In this document: one piece after another, positions 23,369-34,351 of the stretch
How positions within the stretch are numbered: the first letter of the stretch is position 1
Layout: each line of letters begins with the position of its first letter
Assembly (NCBI GenBank): GCA_024449915.1
Contig: JAMZAV010001828.1
Span: 363,966 to 427,965, forward strand
Length of the DNA stretch: 64,000 bases
Source: Sweltsa coloradensis
Taxonomy: Eukaryota > Arthropoda > Insecta > Plecoptera > Chloroperlidae
Direction of reading: 5' to 3'
The notes under the pieces: generated by a model
What the model was told of the DNA's origin: nothing
Database searches by the model: none
The model's input: only the letters and a program-made list of their open reading frames with translations
Translations under genes and position numbers: made by a program

Positions 23369-23796
23369 CAGTGGCGTAACTAGCCCTATTTTTTTATGGC
23401 GAACATTTTTGTAACCTCGAAAGATCAATGGTTAGTACAAGTGAAAGGGGATTGATGGTATAGTCACTAGTCACTAGTCAGTGGTTTCATCCAAAAATAA
23501 TTTGTAGGTATACGCTCTTTTCTGGGTAAAGTACATGATTTAGTACTATAGGGGGTTCTGAGTGCCAAACCCCCAGAAAAATTTCGGTTTTTTTTAACGT
23601 GTGGTTAAGGTATTAAAACAAACTACAAACGACAAACGAGTTTTTTGACAAAATTCTTAAAAGTGTATTAAAAAATCTCAATATGTACATAATATGTCAA
23701 TAACGTACCTCATCACCAAATGAAAAATTGTGCCCCTCCCCTTGTCTCCTCTGACCAAATTTCCCCCTCGTTTCCCCCCTTATAGTTCCGCCACTG
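23369..23796. mobile_element. 428-bp hAT-type non-autonomous element
   Basis: The ends are CAGTGGCGTAACTAGCCC and the complement of CAGTGGCGGAACTATAAGGG. The flanks TTTCTACC and TGTCTACC match at 7 of 8 bases, as expected for an aged hAT target duplication. It encodes no transposase. Confidence 0.82.
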
Positions 23797-24596
23797 TGTC
23801 TACCCATGGCACATATGACATGTACTATTACGTTGGCAAATGTTGTGGTGATATAACGTCTGCCTAACCAGACCCGCCGAGTTTATCGACGTCCAACCTC
23901 GACTTGTTTTACGTGCTAATGAAATCAGATCCATACCAGGACGAAGTTATGTGTATTTCATGTCGACCACGTGACTATACTCACAGTATCGCCCTCGCAT
24001 TCCACAGGACACTCGGGGTCTCGGGGGTCGACTGACACCGGGTCTAGCCAGCATAGGCGTGTCTGCTCTTCTTACCACATGCTCCATTGTAGGCTCATCA
24101 TCTCAAACTGTTTGCCTAGGCACGACATTAAACAGTTTCAAGGAAAGTTAGTAACAGTATTTAATTTAAATACAATTTATGGACATAAAATAAAATTAGT
24201 TTGAAATAAAATTAAAAGATACAAATTTACCACCAAAAAAATAGGAACGTACATCTATTATAATTTATTTGGGGAAGAGTTTTTTTTTTCATTATCCCGT
24301 AGAAAAATAATAATTGGCAACTAACCCGAATTCCCCTGTATAGCCGAAAGTACTGTATACCTCTGTATTATTCGTAACACTGATATAGTTACCCCGAGTT
24401 TCGTCATCAAGTAGTGTTGGCTTTCATTCTCGCCATCGGTAATCCTGACTGAAGAGTTTTTATATTGTATTCATCAGTCATAATGCGAAAGCAGAGATTA
24501 GTCCAACACATCCTTCCATTATTGTTATAAGGGAACGAATCTCCCATAATGTATCACTTTCCTAGTCCTGTCTACATTATGCTGTCCCTCTGTCCA

Positions 24597-24975
24597 TGGG
24601 TCCTGTCCTCCGTCGTCCGTGCGTGTGTCATGTCTTACTGAACACGACGTCCGAATGACGCTGCTCTTCTGCGGGGGTGCTAGTGCTACAGAATGCTTTT
24701 GGTGACCCTGGGGGTAAGAAAGATGGTGTGTAGACCGCTAGACCCACAGATTTAAAAAAATGTATGTGCTTATTTGTCACTATTAATAAATGCAAGAACA
24801 AGCGAGAAACATTTTATGAAGGAAGCTTTGTCTCATACCCGGCGCCGCCACCAAAAAGATCGACACACGGCAGAAGATTTTATTTATGTATTCTTCTTAG
24901 ACGATCGGTCGACTAAGCTTCGCTCCCTCTTTTGGTACTCCCATACCCGTACTTGTCATCTTAGTTCGCATATCA
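24597..24975 (+). repeat. R1 dispersed element, copy b
   Basis: GTCCGTGCGTGTGTCATGTC, ACACGACGTCCGAATGACG, GGTGACCCTGGGGGTAAG, CCCGGCGCCGCCACCAAA, TATTCTTCTTAGACGATCGG, TAAGCTTCGCTCCCTCTTTT occur in the family order. Confidence 0.78.
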
Positions 24976-25634
24976 TCATTTATATGATTGGGTCAATTGT
25001 GACACTGGATCTAGGCCTACCGTTATTATCGGACTATTTATAGTACATACATTGCTAGCAATATGCGAATATGATTAGACGTATGCGAATATTATCGCAT
25101 GAATAGTATGGTTTGGGTGGAGAACCCTAAAATCTCGCTGTGGCAGGTCCTGCATGATGTGCAGTATTAAATTAAACTGATAATATTAGTGTATATTCGT
25201 CTATTACTATTAGTGTATTATGGTGTATATAATGTATAATGTATACTTTATTTCATGAAAAACATTTGTCATACATGCATACATGCATAGCCTAGACAAT
25301 TTATATTCCCTCAAAATGAACTACACTCCACAATCGAGTTCAATTCAATCCGACTGTGGTGGATCATACAAAATATTTTTCTTAGTAGCTCATGTATACG
25401 CCATATGTATGGAACAATGGTCATAGATTTCGATTCCGGGTAATGCATGATTTGCTTTTCATATCCATTTAGCATTCCGAGCATAGATAAAACGATTAAA
25501 AGAGTCACTTGTGAGTCACGCGTTAAAGAGGCTAAGGGTGCTGGCGCTCACTTTCCCTATAGTTCAGTACTTTCGTATTTCGAATAACTTCATGGAAAAT
25601 CAGCTTATTTTACAACGCTTATATTAGCTTCATG

Positions 25635-25707
<73 letters not shown>

Positions 25708-25708
25708 G
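25635..25708. repeat. Microsatellite (TGTC)n
   Basis: About 18 near-perfect TGTC units. Confidence 0.97.
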
Positions 25709-25782
25709 GACGGAATCTTATAATTGATATTTCACCCACTTCTCAATGTCCAATCGAGCTGAAATTTTTCACACATACGTAT

Positions 25783-25876
25783 CGGAAAATAAAAGCGTTG
25801 GGCGCTTTCCCTCCATGAACAACAAAATTCTGTAATCTATGTCAATACCGTACGCACCCAACGCTTTTATTTTCCG
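25783..25876. repeat. Perfect 20-bp inverted repeat
   Basis: CGGAAAATAAAAGCGTTGGG (25783-25802) and its exact complement (25857-25876) enclose 54 bp. Confidence 0.88.
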
Positions 25877-25999
25877 AGTAAGGCAAAAATTTGTTGGTCG
25901 AAAATTTATTTTTTACTTTTTTAGTTTATTTAAATATGAGCGTAATTTAAAAAAAAAAAATTTTTCCATGTAATATTATTAGGTTTTGTTTTCACCCTT

Positions 26000-26075
26000 C
26001 TCTTTCCGTCTCGATTAGCCAAAGTGCATAAATACGAGACGTTAAGCAATATCAATCAATCAATCCATCTCAGTA
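26000..26075 (+). mobile_element. Isolated SINE tail (tail T)
   Basis: GTCTCGATTAGCCAAAGTGC, then GAGACGTTAAGCAATA and (ATCA)n. This is the tail shared by the 5S-headed SINEs at 33945 and 47886 and the tRNA-headed SINE at 32396. Confidence 0.7.
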
Positions 26076-26173
26076 ATATTTATTTTCTGCGAGTCTCAAG
26101 GTACATAAAATTAAAAAGATTATTTGTGGTCGTTCTATTCGTTCAGTCGTACACAATACTGATGTCGTCATCT

Positions 26174-26265
26174 CCCCCCCCCCCCCCCCGCACACCCCCC
26201 CCCCCCCCCCCCTTCGACTTCTATTGCGTGCGATATGTTCGACTTCTATTGCGTGCGATATGCAG
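26174..26265. repeat. Poly-C tract plus 25-bp tandem duplication
   Basis: Two C runs (26174-26212) are followed by CGACTTCTATTGCGTGCGAT twice in tandem. Confidence 0.9.
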
Positions 26266-26439
26266 ATGTCATCACGTTGTTACTTACTGCAGAGTGCATT
26301 CTGAATGCAACGGAACGAAGAAGCAATTAACAAGCTTCTATGCCTGCCATTGTCGAACACAATGTCATCTCACGCACATAATAATTTGAACTATCATTTC
26401 TATTCAAGATAGTTTCATTCAACCATCAACAGATGACTG

Positions 26440-26580
26440 TAACAGTGTCTTCCACTGCCTGCCACTACGCCAGTGTGGGCTCGTCCGGTGAGGCAACTGA
26501 GGCCTGTCACTGTCATAGTGTCTTACACTATCTACCATTACGCCAGTGTTGGCTCGTCCGGTGAGGCCACTGAGGCCAAA
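26440..26580. repeat. Tandem duplication, unit ~74 bp
   Basis: Two copies contain ACGCCAGTGTGGGCTCGTCC / ACGCCAGTGTTGGCTCGTCC and then GGTGAGGC..CTGAGGCC. Confidence 0.8.
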
Positions 26581-27358
26581 CCTCACCAAAGATTATATAT
26601 AATATGTCGACTCCATTACTTCAAAGTAGGCATATACGACAATTTTATTTTTTTTAAATTTGACACTTGGTAGTCTTCGTAATTCGCATGCGCAAATGTT
26701 TATACAGTGATAGGTTTCACATTGTTTAATTCGGTGACCATCCGCTGCTTGGCAACATTGAGAAACCCCCATGAATCGATCCCGAGCTTCTGGATTATTT
26801 ATTTTAATGAATTTTACCTGCCCATAGGGCAGGAAGGCTAATGCAGGGCACGTGTGGTCCTCTATAGCCTGACTCCTGGATTGCAAGGAGGACAATAATA
26901 AGGGAAAATCAAAAATAGTTTTCCAAAATAACGTTGCGTTGTTAAGGCCGGTACAAATACGGGTTTTGTACTTACGAACGAAGAAAATCGTACTTCCAAT
27001 GCTATTTCTGAAAACCGTTTCCTCTGTTTTAAAACAATATAACAACGTCGTTGCTCAAAATATAATTTTGCACTTTGCTGTAACCAGGATATGTCCAGTT
27101 CAACACAAAAACATTATTTTGTCCTGTTCCATTGAGCCGACATTTCAGTTCAGCCATCTTTCTACGACTTTCAACAGCTTATCAGTCAGAGACGGGAACT
27201 GCACTAAATCCTTTTTTTGATAACTACACAACTTGACGTTATTATCTCACTTCCGTATTTTAGGGTCCGCCAGCCATCCTGGTTGTGGTTGATGTGTTCA
27301 GACTTCAGCAGATGCCCGTATAACCGAGGAGTAACGTAGCCCATGCAGCACCGACAGC
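26581..27358. other. Intron 1 sequence, no gene
   Basis: Short open frames exist on both strands but none resembles a known protein or has the look of a coding exon. Confidence 0.4.
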
Positions 27359-27624
27359 TTGTTGGCTCGGGCGCTAAGCGCTCGCGACTCTGATTCGGGA
27401 GGTCCCGGGTTCGAATCCCGTCGAGACCGGCAATCCTGACTGAAGGTTTTTTCCGAGGTTTCCTCAGTCGTTAAGGCGAATGCAAGGGATTGAGTCCTCT
27501 TAAACAGCCCTCGGACATCCCTTCACCATTTCCTATCCGCACATACCTAGTTCACCTGAAGAGGGGCTAATTGCACCCTATAACAGGTTTCCCACGATAA
27601 AAACTAAAAAAAAAAAAAAAAAAA
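27359..27624 (+). mobile_element. Full-length tRNA-headed SINE, family S1
   Basis: The head is GTTGGCTCGGGCGCTAAGCG and GGTTCGAATCCCGTCGAGAC (B box). The central region contains CCTGACTGAAGGTTTTTTCC, CAGTCGTTAAGGCGAATGC and CCTATCCGCACATACCTAGT. It ends CACGATAAAAAC and a run of about 19 A. Length and layout are typical of a SINE with pol III promoter. Confidence 0.88.
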
Positions 27625-28109
27625 TTAGCCCATGCAGCCAAGAGAAGGCCATGCGGACCACCTGTCTGGTGGTGTCACTGTCACGGGAAGATATACGTCT
27701 ATTTAGGGACCAGGGTCATTCACACCAGTCACCGCACTCATGGAAACTCCATCGCCAGACTGTTTGTTGACACTAAGCTCGACAGAGTTGGCACGTGAAA
27801 GAAATTTTGACAAGTTGTTCAATATTATGTTTGTATGATAATATTGTGCAACACGTCGAAAGCACCATTAGTAGAACGATAGAAATGATTTAGTTTAGCA
27901 CACGCCGGGGATTATAATTCGGGTGGTTGCGGGTTCGATTCCTGTTATTTCAGTAATCCTGGTTCATAATTTGTCCCGAAGGTTTCTTTAAAAAGTAAGT
28001 CATGGTGTGAAAAATGGGTAAGTCCTATATCCTATAAACAACTCTCGGATACTCCATCCTATAAGCTATCTCACATCTATTGTCGGATGGAAATGCAATA
28101 CAAAAGAGC

Positions 28110-28425
28110 TTCGTGTGTCCGTGTTGGATGATATTGATGGGGAGAGGAGCCAAAACATGTTTAATTTGAAGTGCGTAAGAAGCAAGGGTATGGAAGTACC
28201 CACATGAGGGAGCGAAGCTTACTACAAAACAAAATGTTCGTTGCTTGTAATGGCGGAGGTGCCGAGTCTTGAATGTTTTAACTTTCTGTGGTGTGGTGAG
28301 GCCTAGCTACTCACCCCTTAACCTCCAAGGTCACCGAACACATTGTTTATCGTCGTCAATGCAAACAAAAAACGAACGTCAATTGGACGACGTGTTTGGT
28401 TTTTATCAAAGTCTGATTTCAAAAC
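28110..28425 (-). repeat. R1 dispersed element, copy c
   Basis: The reverse strand reads, in family order, GATAAAAACCAAACACGTCG, GTGACCTTGGAGG, CTCGGCACCTCCGCCATT, AGTAAGCTTCGCTCCCTCAT and GGGTACTTCCATACCC. Confidence 0.72.
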
Positions 28426-28819
28426 TGAAAATATTGAAACATTCTTCCGTATACATACATTTGGTAGTAACAATGTTGCCTGTTGGTGCCAGTCACCGTC
28501 GTCCTATACGCGTCTCTAATATTTCAACATAATACAATGCGACTGAACAGATTGTAGTAATCGAAAGTAACGTTCAAAAACAAAATAAATAAGCAACACG
28601 ATGAAAAGCGAAACGTTCTTAGATCATAGTATTTGTATGGACTAGTCTTTACCAGCAACAAACACCAGTCTTGCTGGCTCAGTGTTTGCATTGCGCAGAG
28701 GTGATGGATCTTGTTAGCAAGAATGAATCACTTGTATTGATGACGTATCTCGAGGGGAAGGATCGTGATTGAATTTATTTACTCAGTCTATTTCTAGCTA
28801 AGTTCAACAAGACGGTATA

Positions 28820-28950
28820 GGTAATCTTAGACGGTAGGGCGTCGGACCCAGCATGCTCTCTGTGTTTGAACCTTCTAGCTCATGCGTTGGTCTTAGGTTC
28901 AAAACCCGTCGAGACCGACAAACCTGACTGAAAGTTTTTTCCGGTAACGT
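28820..28950 (+). mobile_element. Diverged S1-type SINE head
   Basis: It has B-box-like GGTTCAAAACCCGTCGAGAC and then CCTGACTGAAAGTTTTTTCC, after which the similarity stops. Confidence 0.55.
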
Positions 28951-29085
28951 ACACAGAATATATTTGGGATATAGCTGAAAAAGATGCCCCACAAACGACG
29001 CAATAGTAGGATGTATTTTTTAAGTGGTTTTAATTAATATTATCTTATATAATATGTCACACGACCTCCGTTCAGACTCGTCGCG

Positions 29086-29135
29086 GTGACCCTAGCGATG
29101 ATGGGGGATGTTATTCTCTCGAAACGTCGGGTGAG
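29086..29135 (+). ncRNA. Degenerate second hammerhead-like motif, opposite strand
   Basis: ACCC (29089-29092) can pair with GGGT (29129-29132). GAAACGTC (29121-29128) is intact, but the first core box reads GCGATGA instead of CTGANGA, so cleavage is unlikely. Confidence 0.35.
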
Positions 29136-29323
29136 GTGGGGTAAGTGCAAACCACCTACCCAATTATTATCGTGTGACACAACCCAGAAGAACGTGAATT
29201 ATAACATTACATATGTCCGCGAAAATCTAAAACTTGTAGGTTTTCGCGGTCCGTTGTATGTACAATATTGGGTTCTTGGGTAAAACCGCGTCGAAATGAT
29301 GAACCAGTGCATAGACTGGGCGT

Positions 29324-29368
29324 CCACCGACGTTTCGTCTGATCTACGTCAAACATCTTCAGGGTGAC
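29324..29368 (-). ncRNA. Hammerhead ribozyme motif (Penelope type)
   Basis: On the minus strand: stem I strand CACC, core box CTGAAGA (plus 29356-29362), one unpaired T, stem II GTTTGA/TCAGAC (6 bp including one G-U), core GAAA, palindromic ACGT, cleavage triplet GTC, and closing strand GGTG pairing with CACC. The ACGT leaves only a minimal helix III, as in dimer-acting hammerheads of Penelope-like elements. Activity is not shown. Confidence 0.65.
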
Positions 29369-29750
29369 TGTGACTTCACGAATGTTGAAGTCACAGTGGC
29401 TGGCACGCGCGCGACCGCCTCCTTATATACATGAAAAGGTGCGGGGCGGCGAGGTTTTATATTTACATACTTCCTCCCCTCCGCTCAAACTGAAAAACTA
29501 TCATTTAGAACTTTTTGTTGCCATATGCAACAGTAGAAATGAAAGATGCTACTGTCAGACATCTGAAGAGTGGCATGAATCGCGCCCTGGGCAGAGGTTT
29601 TCCTCGAGAAAATTAAAATATAATTTAATTTATAACCCCAGTCCAGTCCACTCTACTTGGCTACTTCACCTCAGAACCCACTGGTCAACGTATTTTTATC
29701 AAAGAGCCTGCGCCTTTCCCTTGGGTCCTCTCCTCCTCGCAACATTTTAG

Positions 29751-30207
29751 ATCGGGTGCTATTTTAGATATCGCTATCGAGCATGCGAAGACTTTGGCAA
29801 GAAAACTAAAAACACGTACATTTAGAAGAACTGATTCTTATATAATAAATCCTCTTGTTTTGTGGCAATTAGAATCTAGATCTGGGTCTTTGGCATTGTC
29901 TACGTCTCTGTTTTCGTAACTTTTTTTGTGCCAAAGACATAAAATGAGAGGGCCGACTTATTTACAGACTTTCAAAATTTCTTAACAAAATATAGCATGA
30001 TGAAACTAGAAAGTAAAAATATAGGGCCTAGCTAAATAAATCAATCCCGACTGGACTAATTATAGCGTTTGCAAGCGGCTAGTAGAGCTAAACCGATTCC
30101 ACTACCCAGGTACCATTTTGCATCAACTTGAAACTATAGGCATTAAATCAATATAAATCAATGTTTATACACGCACATTATTATTAAATAGTAAATCTCC
30201 CAGCCCA
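29751..30207. other. Intron 1 sequence, nothing recognised
   Basis: AT-rich; no repeat end, tRNA-like box or coding segment was identified. Confidence 0.4.
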
Positions 30208-30330
30208 TACCATATCGTCTGTGCGTGTGTCACATCTCACGATAAAAACTGAAAACAACGTCCATGAGAGTATTTTCTTTGGCATTCTCTTCAACAAGGG
30301 TCATCTTTATTTCTTATTCAAAGTACATAA
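30208..30330 (+). repeat. R1 dispersed element, copy d (left part only)
   Basis: GTCTGTGCGTGTGTCACATC, TCACGATAAAAACTGAAAAC and AACGTCCATGAGAG; the right half is missing. Confidence 0.55.
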
Positions 30331-30338
30331 AAAATTAC

Positions 30339-30407
30339 GATATGTCACCTACGGATTATACACACAGTACAACGATATGTCACCTACGGATTATACAAAC
30401 GATCACA
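30339..30407. repeat. Tandem duplication, unit 34 bp
   Basis: CGATATGTCACCTACGGATT occurs at 30339 and 30373. Confidence 0.9.
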
Positions 30408-30770
30408 ACATTAAATGCGCCCAAAAACAAAGAAAAAAAAAGAAAAAAATGTAAAACAAGTTCTGATAACAAGGTCGCTATAGCTGTTTAGCCTCATCTC
30501 TTTTGTTTATTAGTTATGCTGTTGTAGTTTTCCTGCTTTCACAAGAGCAACAACAGTAAGTTAGCTATCGAGTTGCATTAGTCTTGGTACGCGACGCATT
30601 GCATAAGCATAACCCTGGCCTAACCGGTCGGGGTATAGCTTCCTATACCCGGCTATATGAGGGCTTGAGTGTAAATCTTCATTCCTATCTTCTCAGCCTG
30701 AGGGCATAGCTTCTACGAGTGATTGCCCTCGTTGCAAAGCTCATAGAATATTATAATTTTAATTGACAGT

Positions 30771-30996
30771 GTTGGCTCGGGCGCTAAGCGCTCGACTCTG
30801 ATTCGGGAGGTCCCGGGTTCGAATCCCGTCGAGACCGGAAATCCTGACTCAAGGTTTTTTCCGAGGTTTTCCTCAGTCGTTAAGGCGAGTGTAAGGGATT
30901 ACATCCCTTCACAATTTCCTATCCGCACATACCTAGTTCACCTGAAGGGGGGCTAATTGCACCCTATAACAGGTTTCCCACGATAAAAATTTTAAA
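30771..30996 (+). mobile_element. tRNA-headed SINE, family S1, second good copy
   Basis: GTTGGCTCGGGCGCTAAGCG and GGTTCGAATCCCGTCGAGAC match the copy at 27359. About 35 bp are deleted in the middle, and it ends CACGATAAAAATTTT. Confidence 0.88.
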
Positions 30997-31029
30997 AAAT
31001 ATATAATTTTAATTTTTCGTGGAACTGAC

Positions 31030-31310
31030 TTGACATGGCCCCCGGAGTCACCTAAAACATTCTGCATCTTCGTAGTTAAAGGGGCAATGTTAACAATGTC
31101 AACAAAAAGATTATGTTCTATTTTCACTAAAGAATGCACTCGCACAGATGTCACAGACACAAGGGCGGCGAACGGTCGGACGTATAATGTGTTGCTGTGA
31201 AGTGTAACCTTCGTTCCCTAATATACTGAATTTGTTTACTGATTTATTGTATTTTGTTGTAACGTCATTACTACTGTCCTTGGTTACACAGTGTGCTTAA
31301 ATTTGTAGTA
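31030..31310 (-). repeat. R1 dispersed element, copy e
   Basis: The reverse strand holds ACCAAGGACAGTAGTAATGA, ATACAATAAATCAGTAAAC, TTCAGTATATTAGGGAACG, CAGCAACACATTATACGTCC and AGAATGTTTTAGGTGACTCC. The same run, in the same order, is on the plus strand at 33478-33730, so copies e and f face each other. Confidence 0.8.
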
Positions 31311-31312
31311 AA

Positions 31313-31380
<68 letters not shown>

Positions 31381-31381
31381 T
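31313..31381. repeat. Microsatellite (AAT)n
   Basis: About 23 AAT units. It abuts the 3' end of the inverted SINE that follows and probably grew from its A/T-rich tail. Confidence 0.97.
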
Positions 31382-31620
31382 TTTGTGGGAAGCCTGCCCA
31401 GGGTGCAATTCTTTCCCCTCTTCAGGTGTCTAAAGAGGTACATTGGAGTTCCGAGTTAGGACAATTGTGAATGGATGTCCGAGGGCTGTTTAAGAGGACG
31501 CAATCCCTTGCATTTGCATTAACGACTGAGGAAAACCTCGAAAAAAACTTCAGTCATGATTGCCGTCTCGACAGGATTTGAACCCAGGACCTCCTGAACA
31601 GAGTAGCGCGCGAGCCAACA
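31382..31620 (-). mobile_element. tRNA-headed SINE, family S1, inverted copy
   Basis: The reverse strand contains a head with GGTTCAAATCCTGTCGAGAC, then CATGACTGAAG, CTCAGTCGTTAATGC and GTGGGAAG-type 3' end reading into the (ATT)n tail. Confidence 0.82.
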
Positions 31621-31877
31621 CTTTCGGCAACTCATAATCTAATTTTCAAGTTTAAAAAATTCAAAAAGATACTACCTGTGGATTATAGGTTATAGGTATA
31701 GTGATATCGGTCGAAGCAGGGTGGCTGATGGTTTCGGGTTCGATAGCAAAAAAATTCTTTTTATGTGATGTTTATGGAACGTTAACAAAAATAATTATAT
31801 CATAGTTTTAAAAATTGCTTTATTTGTTTGTGACTATGACTAATACGTCGACCAAATGTTTACTTTTGATATATGTG

Positions 31878-32235
31878 TACATAGTATAATACTAATATAA
31901 TCCTTGAAACAACAGTTTGTCGCGATAGCTAAGTTAAAATGTAAATACAAGCGCTAGCGGCCGGATTACATTGTGAGATGCGCGTGTAAGAATGTATACA
32001 TAGTATAATACTAATATAATCCTTGAAACAACCATTTGTTGCGATAGCTAAGTTAAAATGTAAATACAAGCGCCAGCGGCCGGATTACATTGTGAGATGC
32101 GCGTGTAAGAATGTACATAGTATAATACTAATATAATCCTTGAAACAACAATTTGTCGCGATAGCTAAGTTAAAATGTAAATACAAGCGCTAGCGGCCGG
32201 ATTACATTGTGAGATGCGCGTGTAGGAATGTATAT
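31878..32235. repeat. Three tandem copies of a ~118-bp unit
   Basis: Units start TACATAGTATAATACTAATA at 31878, 31997 and 32114. Each includes GCGATAGCTAAGTTAAAATG, AGCGGCCGGATTACATTGTG and AGATGCGCGTGTA. Identity is very high, so the expansion is recent. Confidence 0.96.
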
Positions 32236-32395
32236 AGGATACGATATTGATAGCTAAATAACTGCAGGTACTTCCAATAATTAGCCCCAAACGTTTTCCA
32301 CATCTAGTGGGTATTCAATTTAAACAGTAACAGGGTAAGTAAAATTGGTATTCGGTAATAATATTCAACTGATCCACCTCAAAATCATTCAAGCC

Positions 32396-32600
32396 GTCCG
32401 CGGTGGCACATACGATTAGGGCGCTGGTCCGAAGCGTATGGCTCTACGAGGACGTGGGTTCGAACTTCGAATCCCACATATAAAGCATGTTTTTTTAATC
32501 GTCCTTCATCGTCATCTATCAACTCTCATCGTCCCGAATAGCTTTAGTGCATTAATAGAGACGTTAAGCAACAAAAATCAACAATAATAAAAATTATAAC
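32396..32600 (+). mobile_element. tRNA-headed SINE with tail T
   Basis: The head has GTCCGCGGTGGCACATACGA, GGGCGCTGGTCCGAAGCG and B-box-like GGGTTCGAACTTCGAATCCC. The tail reads TCATCGTCATCTATCA, CATCGTCCCGAATAGC and AGACGTTAAGCAACAAAAAT, closely like the tail of the 5S-headed SINE at 33945. Confidence 0.75.
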
Positions 32601-33469
32601 ATGATTTTGCTGAAAAGACCAGTGTTAGCTACGCTTACCCACCTAACATAACTTTTCTGACCTCGAAAGCTTACCGTATGCGTAAACAGTGAAAGTTAAT
32701 AATAATGTGTAATAAACGTAAAAGTTGCTGCAGTGTCGGGCGCGGGTCACAGCCCTCCTGTCTTTGACACGGATTCAATGGCCTCCCGGTAAACAGTTCG
32801 GCCTTGGTTGCCAGTCTAAGAATTGATTTCCATACATTTAATCGAACAATAAATCAAATATAGGCGGTAGAGTATATAATGCAAGCATACTAACGACAAT
32901 GAACTGGTTTCCCCAGTGTGTTGATGGGAGAAAACACTTATGATGTAAGTAGTTAAGGTAGATATGGTGACGACAGTACAGGTAAAACTAAAATGAGGTA
33001 TTCATTATATGCATAAATAAACGAGTAAATCGTAAAAAAAATCAGTTTTAACAATATAGATTAGGGCGGGGCAAGTAGCAAGGTATACAAGTTGAAATGA
33101 TGCAGTGTAAAAAATTTGAGAATAGCCTACAATAAATCACATTCACACCCGCTCAACTTACGACTTCATGAGTAGGGTTGCCATTTTTACCCAAGAGAAA
33201 CGGCCGCTGTTAGGGTACACATTACTTGACCTTCTTCAGGTGAAGAAGAAGAAGATGTTCGGGTTACCGGGAAGGTCTAGTTATAAATCAATGTCCAAGT
33301 GTTGTTTAGTAGGACTCCCCCACTGAGGAACAACTTGGTGAAAAAAACTCAGTCAAGACTCAGTCAGGACTCAGGACTGCCAGCGGCTGGTATAACATCG
33401 CACCCATCATCTCGTCACGGTGTGTTATGCGCAAAGAGGTTGTTAGAAAATACTACAACTTTAAACACA
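32601..33469. other. Intron 1 sequence, no gene
   Basis: No feature is certain. AACTCAGTCAAGACTCAGTC and following CAGTC-containing segments (33346-33380) form a short local repetition. Confidence 0.4.
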
Positions 33470-33880
33470 CCATGTGACCAAGGACAGTAGGAATGACTTA
33501 ACAAGAAAATACAATAAATCAGTAATAATTATGTTAGCATTTAATAAAGAAAGAACAAATTCAGTATATTAGGGAACAAAGGTTACACATCACAGCACAG
33601 CAACACATTACGTCCGCCCTTCCGTGCGCCCTGCACGTCTTTCGTGAAAATAGAACATAATCTTGCTTTTTTATTGTTGTTGGATTGCCCTTTAACAACG
33701 ACGATGCAGAATGTTTTAGGTGACCTTGAGGTCAGGGGGCGGGGCTAGCGTAGCTAAACCATGACATTATAAATTCCCGGCACCTCCACCAAGAACGAGA
33801 ATTTAATAACGTATTACTTTTCAGTTTTCTTCTTCGACGATCTGTTGATTAGTTGCTGTGCACTGTGCTACACATTCTTT
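33470..33880 (+). repeat. R1 dispersed element, copy f
   Basis: The left part mirrors copy e, and the right part has GATGCAGAATGTTTTAGGTG, CCCGGCACCTCCACCAAGAA and TTCTTCTTCGACGATCTGTT. It is the longest continuous copy and shows that R1 extends at least 130 bp left of the GTCCGTCC block. Confidence 0.8.
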
Positions 33881-33944
33881 GCGTGCATCCCTTGCATACA
33901 TAGGCCTATATGATTTAAAAGTATTTAATACATAAACAGAAGGG

Positions 33945-34351
33945 CACTGTAGCCAGCGGTTTAGCCGAGGTCGTTTAACCGGTTCCCACTCGAACATCGA
34001 AACTAAGCAGCCTTCGGGCGTGGTCAGGTGGAGAGTGGGTGACCGCTCTGCCCTGAAACTCACGTATACCGCTGGTTAGAGCAGATGGAGGGTTCGAGAG
34101 CTAGTGTAACGGCTTCGTTCTCCTCGACGTCTGCTCGGCAATCCGGGTTAGTGGAGGAACCTATATGACTGTCAAAGTTACACCGTCCTTTCGGATGGGA
34201 CGGGCGTTGGTCCCCTTGGTACTTTTCGAAAGGAGTAGGCTACGTGCCAGTATCGGGTTTCCGCTCCTCCCTTCTGTTCATACTGCATCCTCATCTATCA
34301 CCACTCATCGTCTCGAATAGCCAAAGTGCGTTAATATAAGACGTTCAGCAA

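Larger units (their letters stand above)
29080..29750 (-). mobile_element. Probable Penelope-like element remnant (terminal repeat type)
   Basis: The block contains a hammerhead motif (see next entry), a GAAACGTCGG motif on each strand, and the hairpin ACTGTGACTTCA..TGAAGTCACAGT (29366-29397). Such motifs are characteristic of Penelope-like retroelement terminal repeats. No reverse transcriptase or GIY-YIG domain was found. Right boundary uncertain. Confidence 0.5.

Noticed and set aside
26024..26389. 121-codon open frame rich in proline
   Set aside because: The proline stretch is a poly-C tract and the start is a SINE tail.
27359..27450. Possible functional tRNA gene (good B box)
   Set aside because: No matching acceptor stem, and the same head occurs in several copies with a common SINE body and A-rich tail.
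31878..32235. CRISPR-like array
   Set aside because: Units are contiguous tandem repeats with no unique spacers, and the genome is eukaryotic.
33990..34070. Possible functional 5S rRNA gene
   Set aside because: Only the internal control region is 5S-like; the 5' and 3' ends do not pair and a SINE tail follows.
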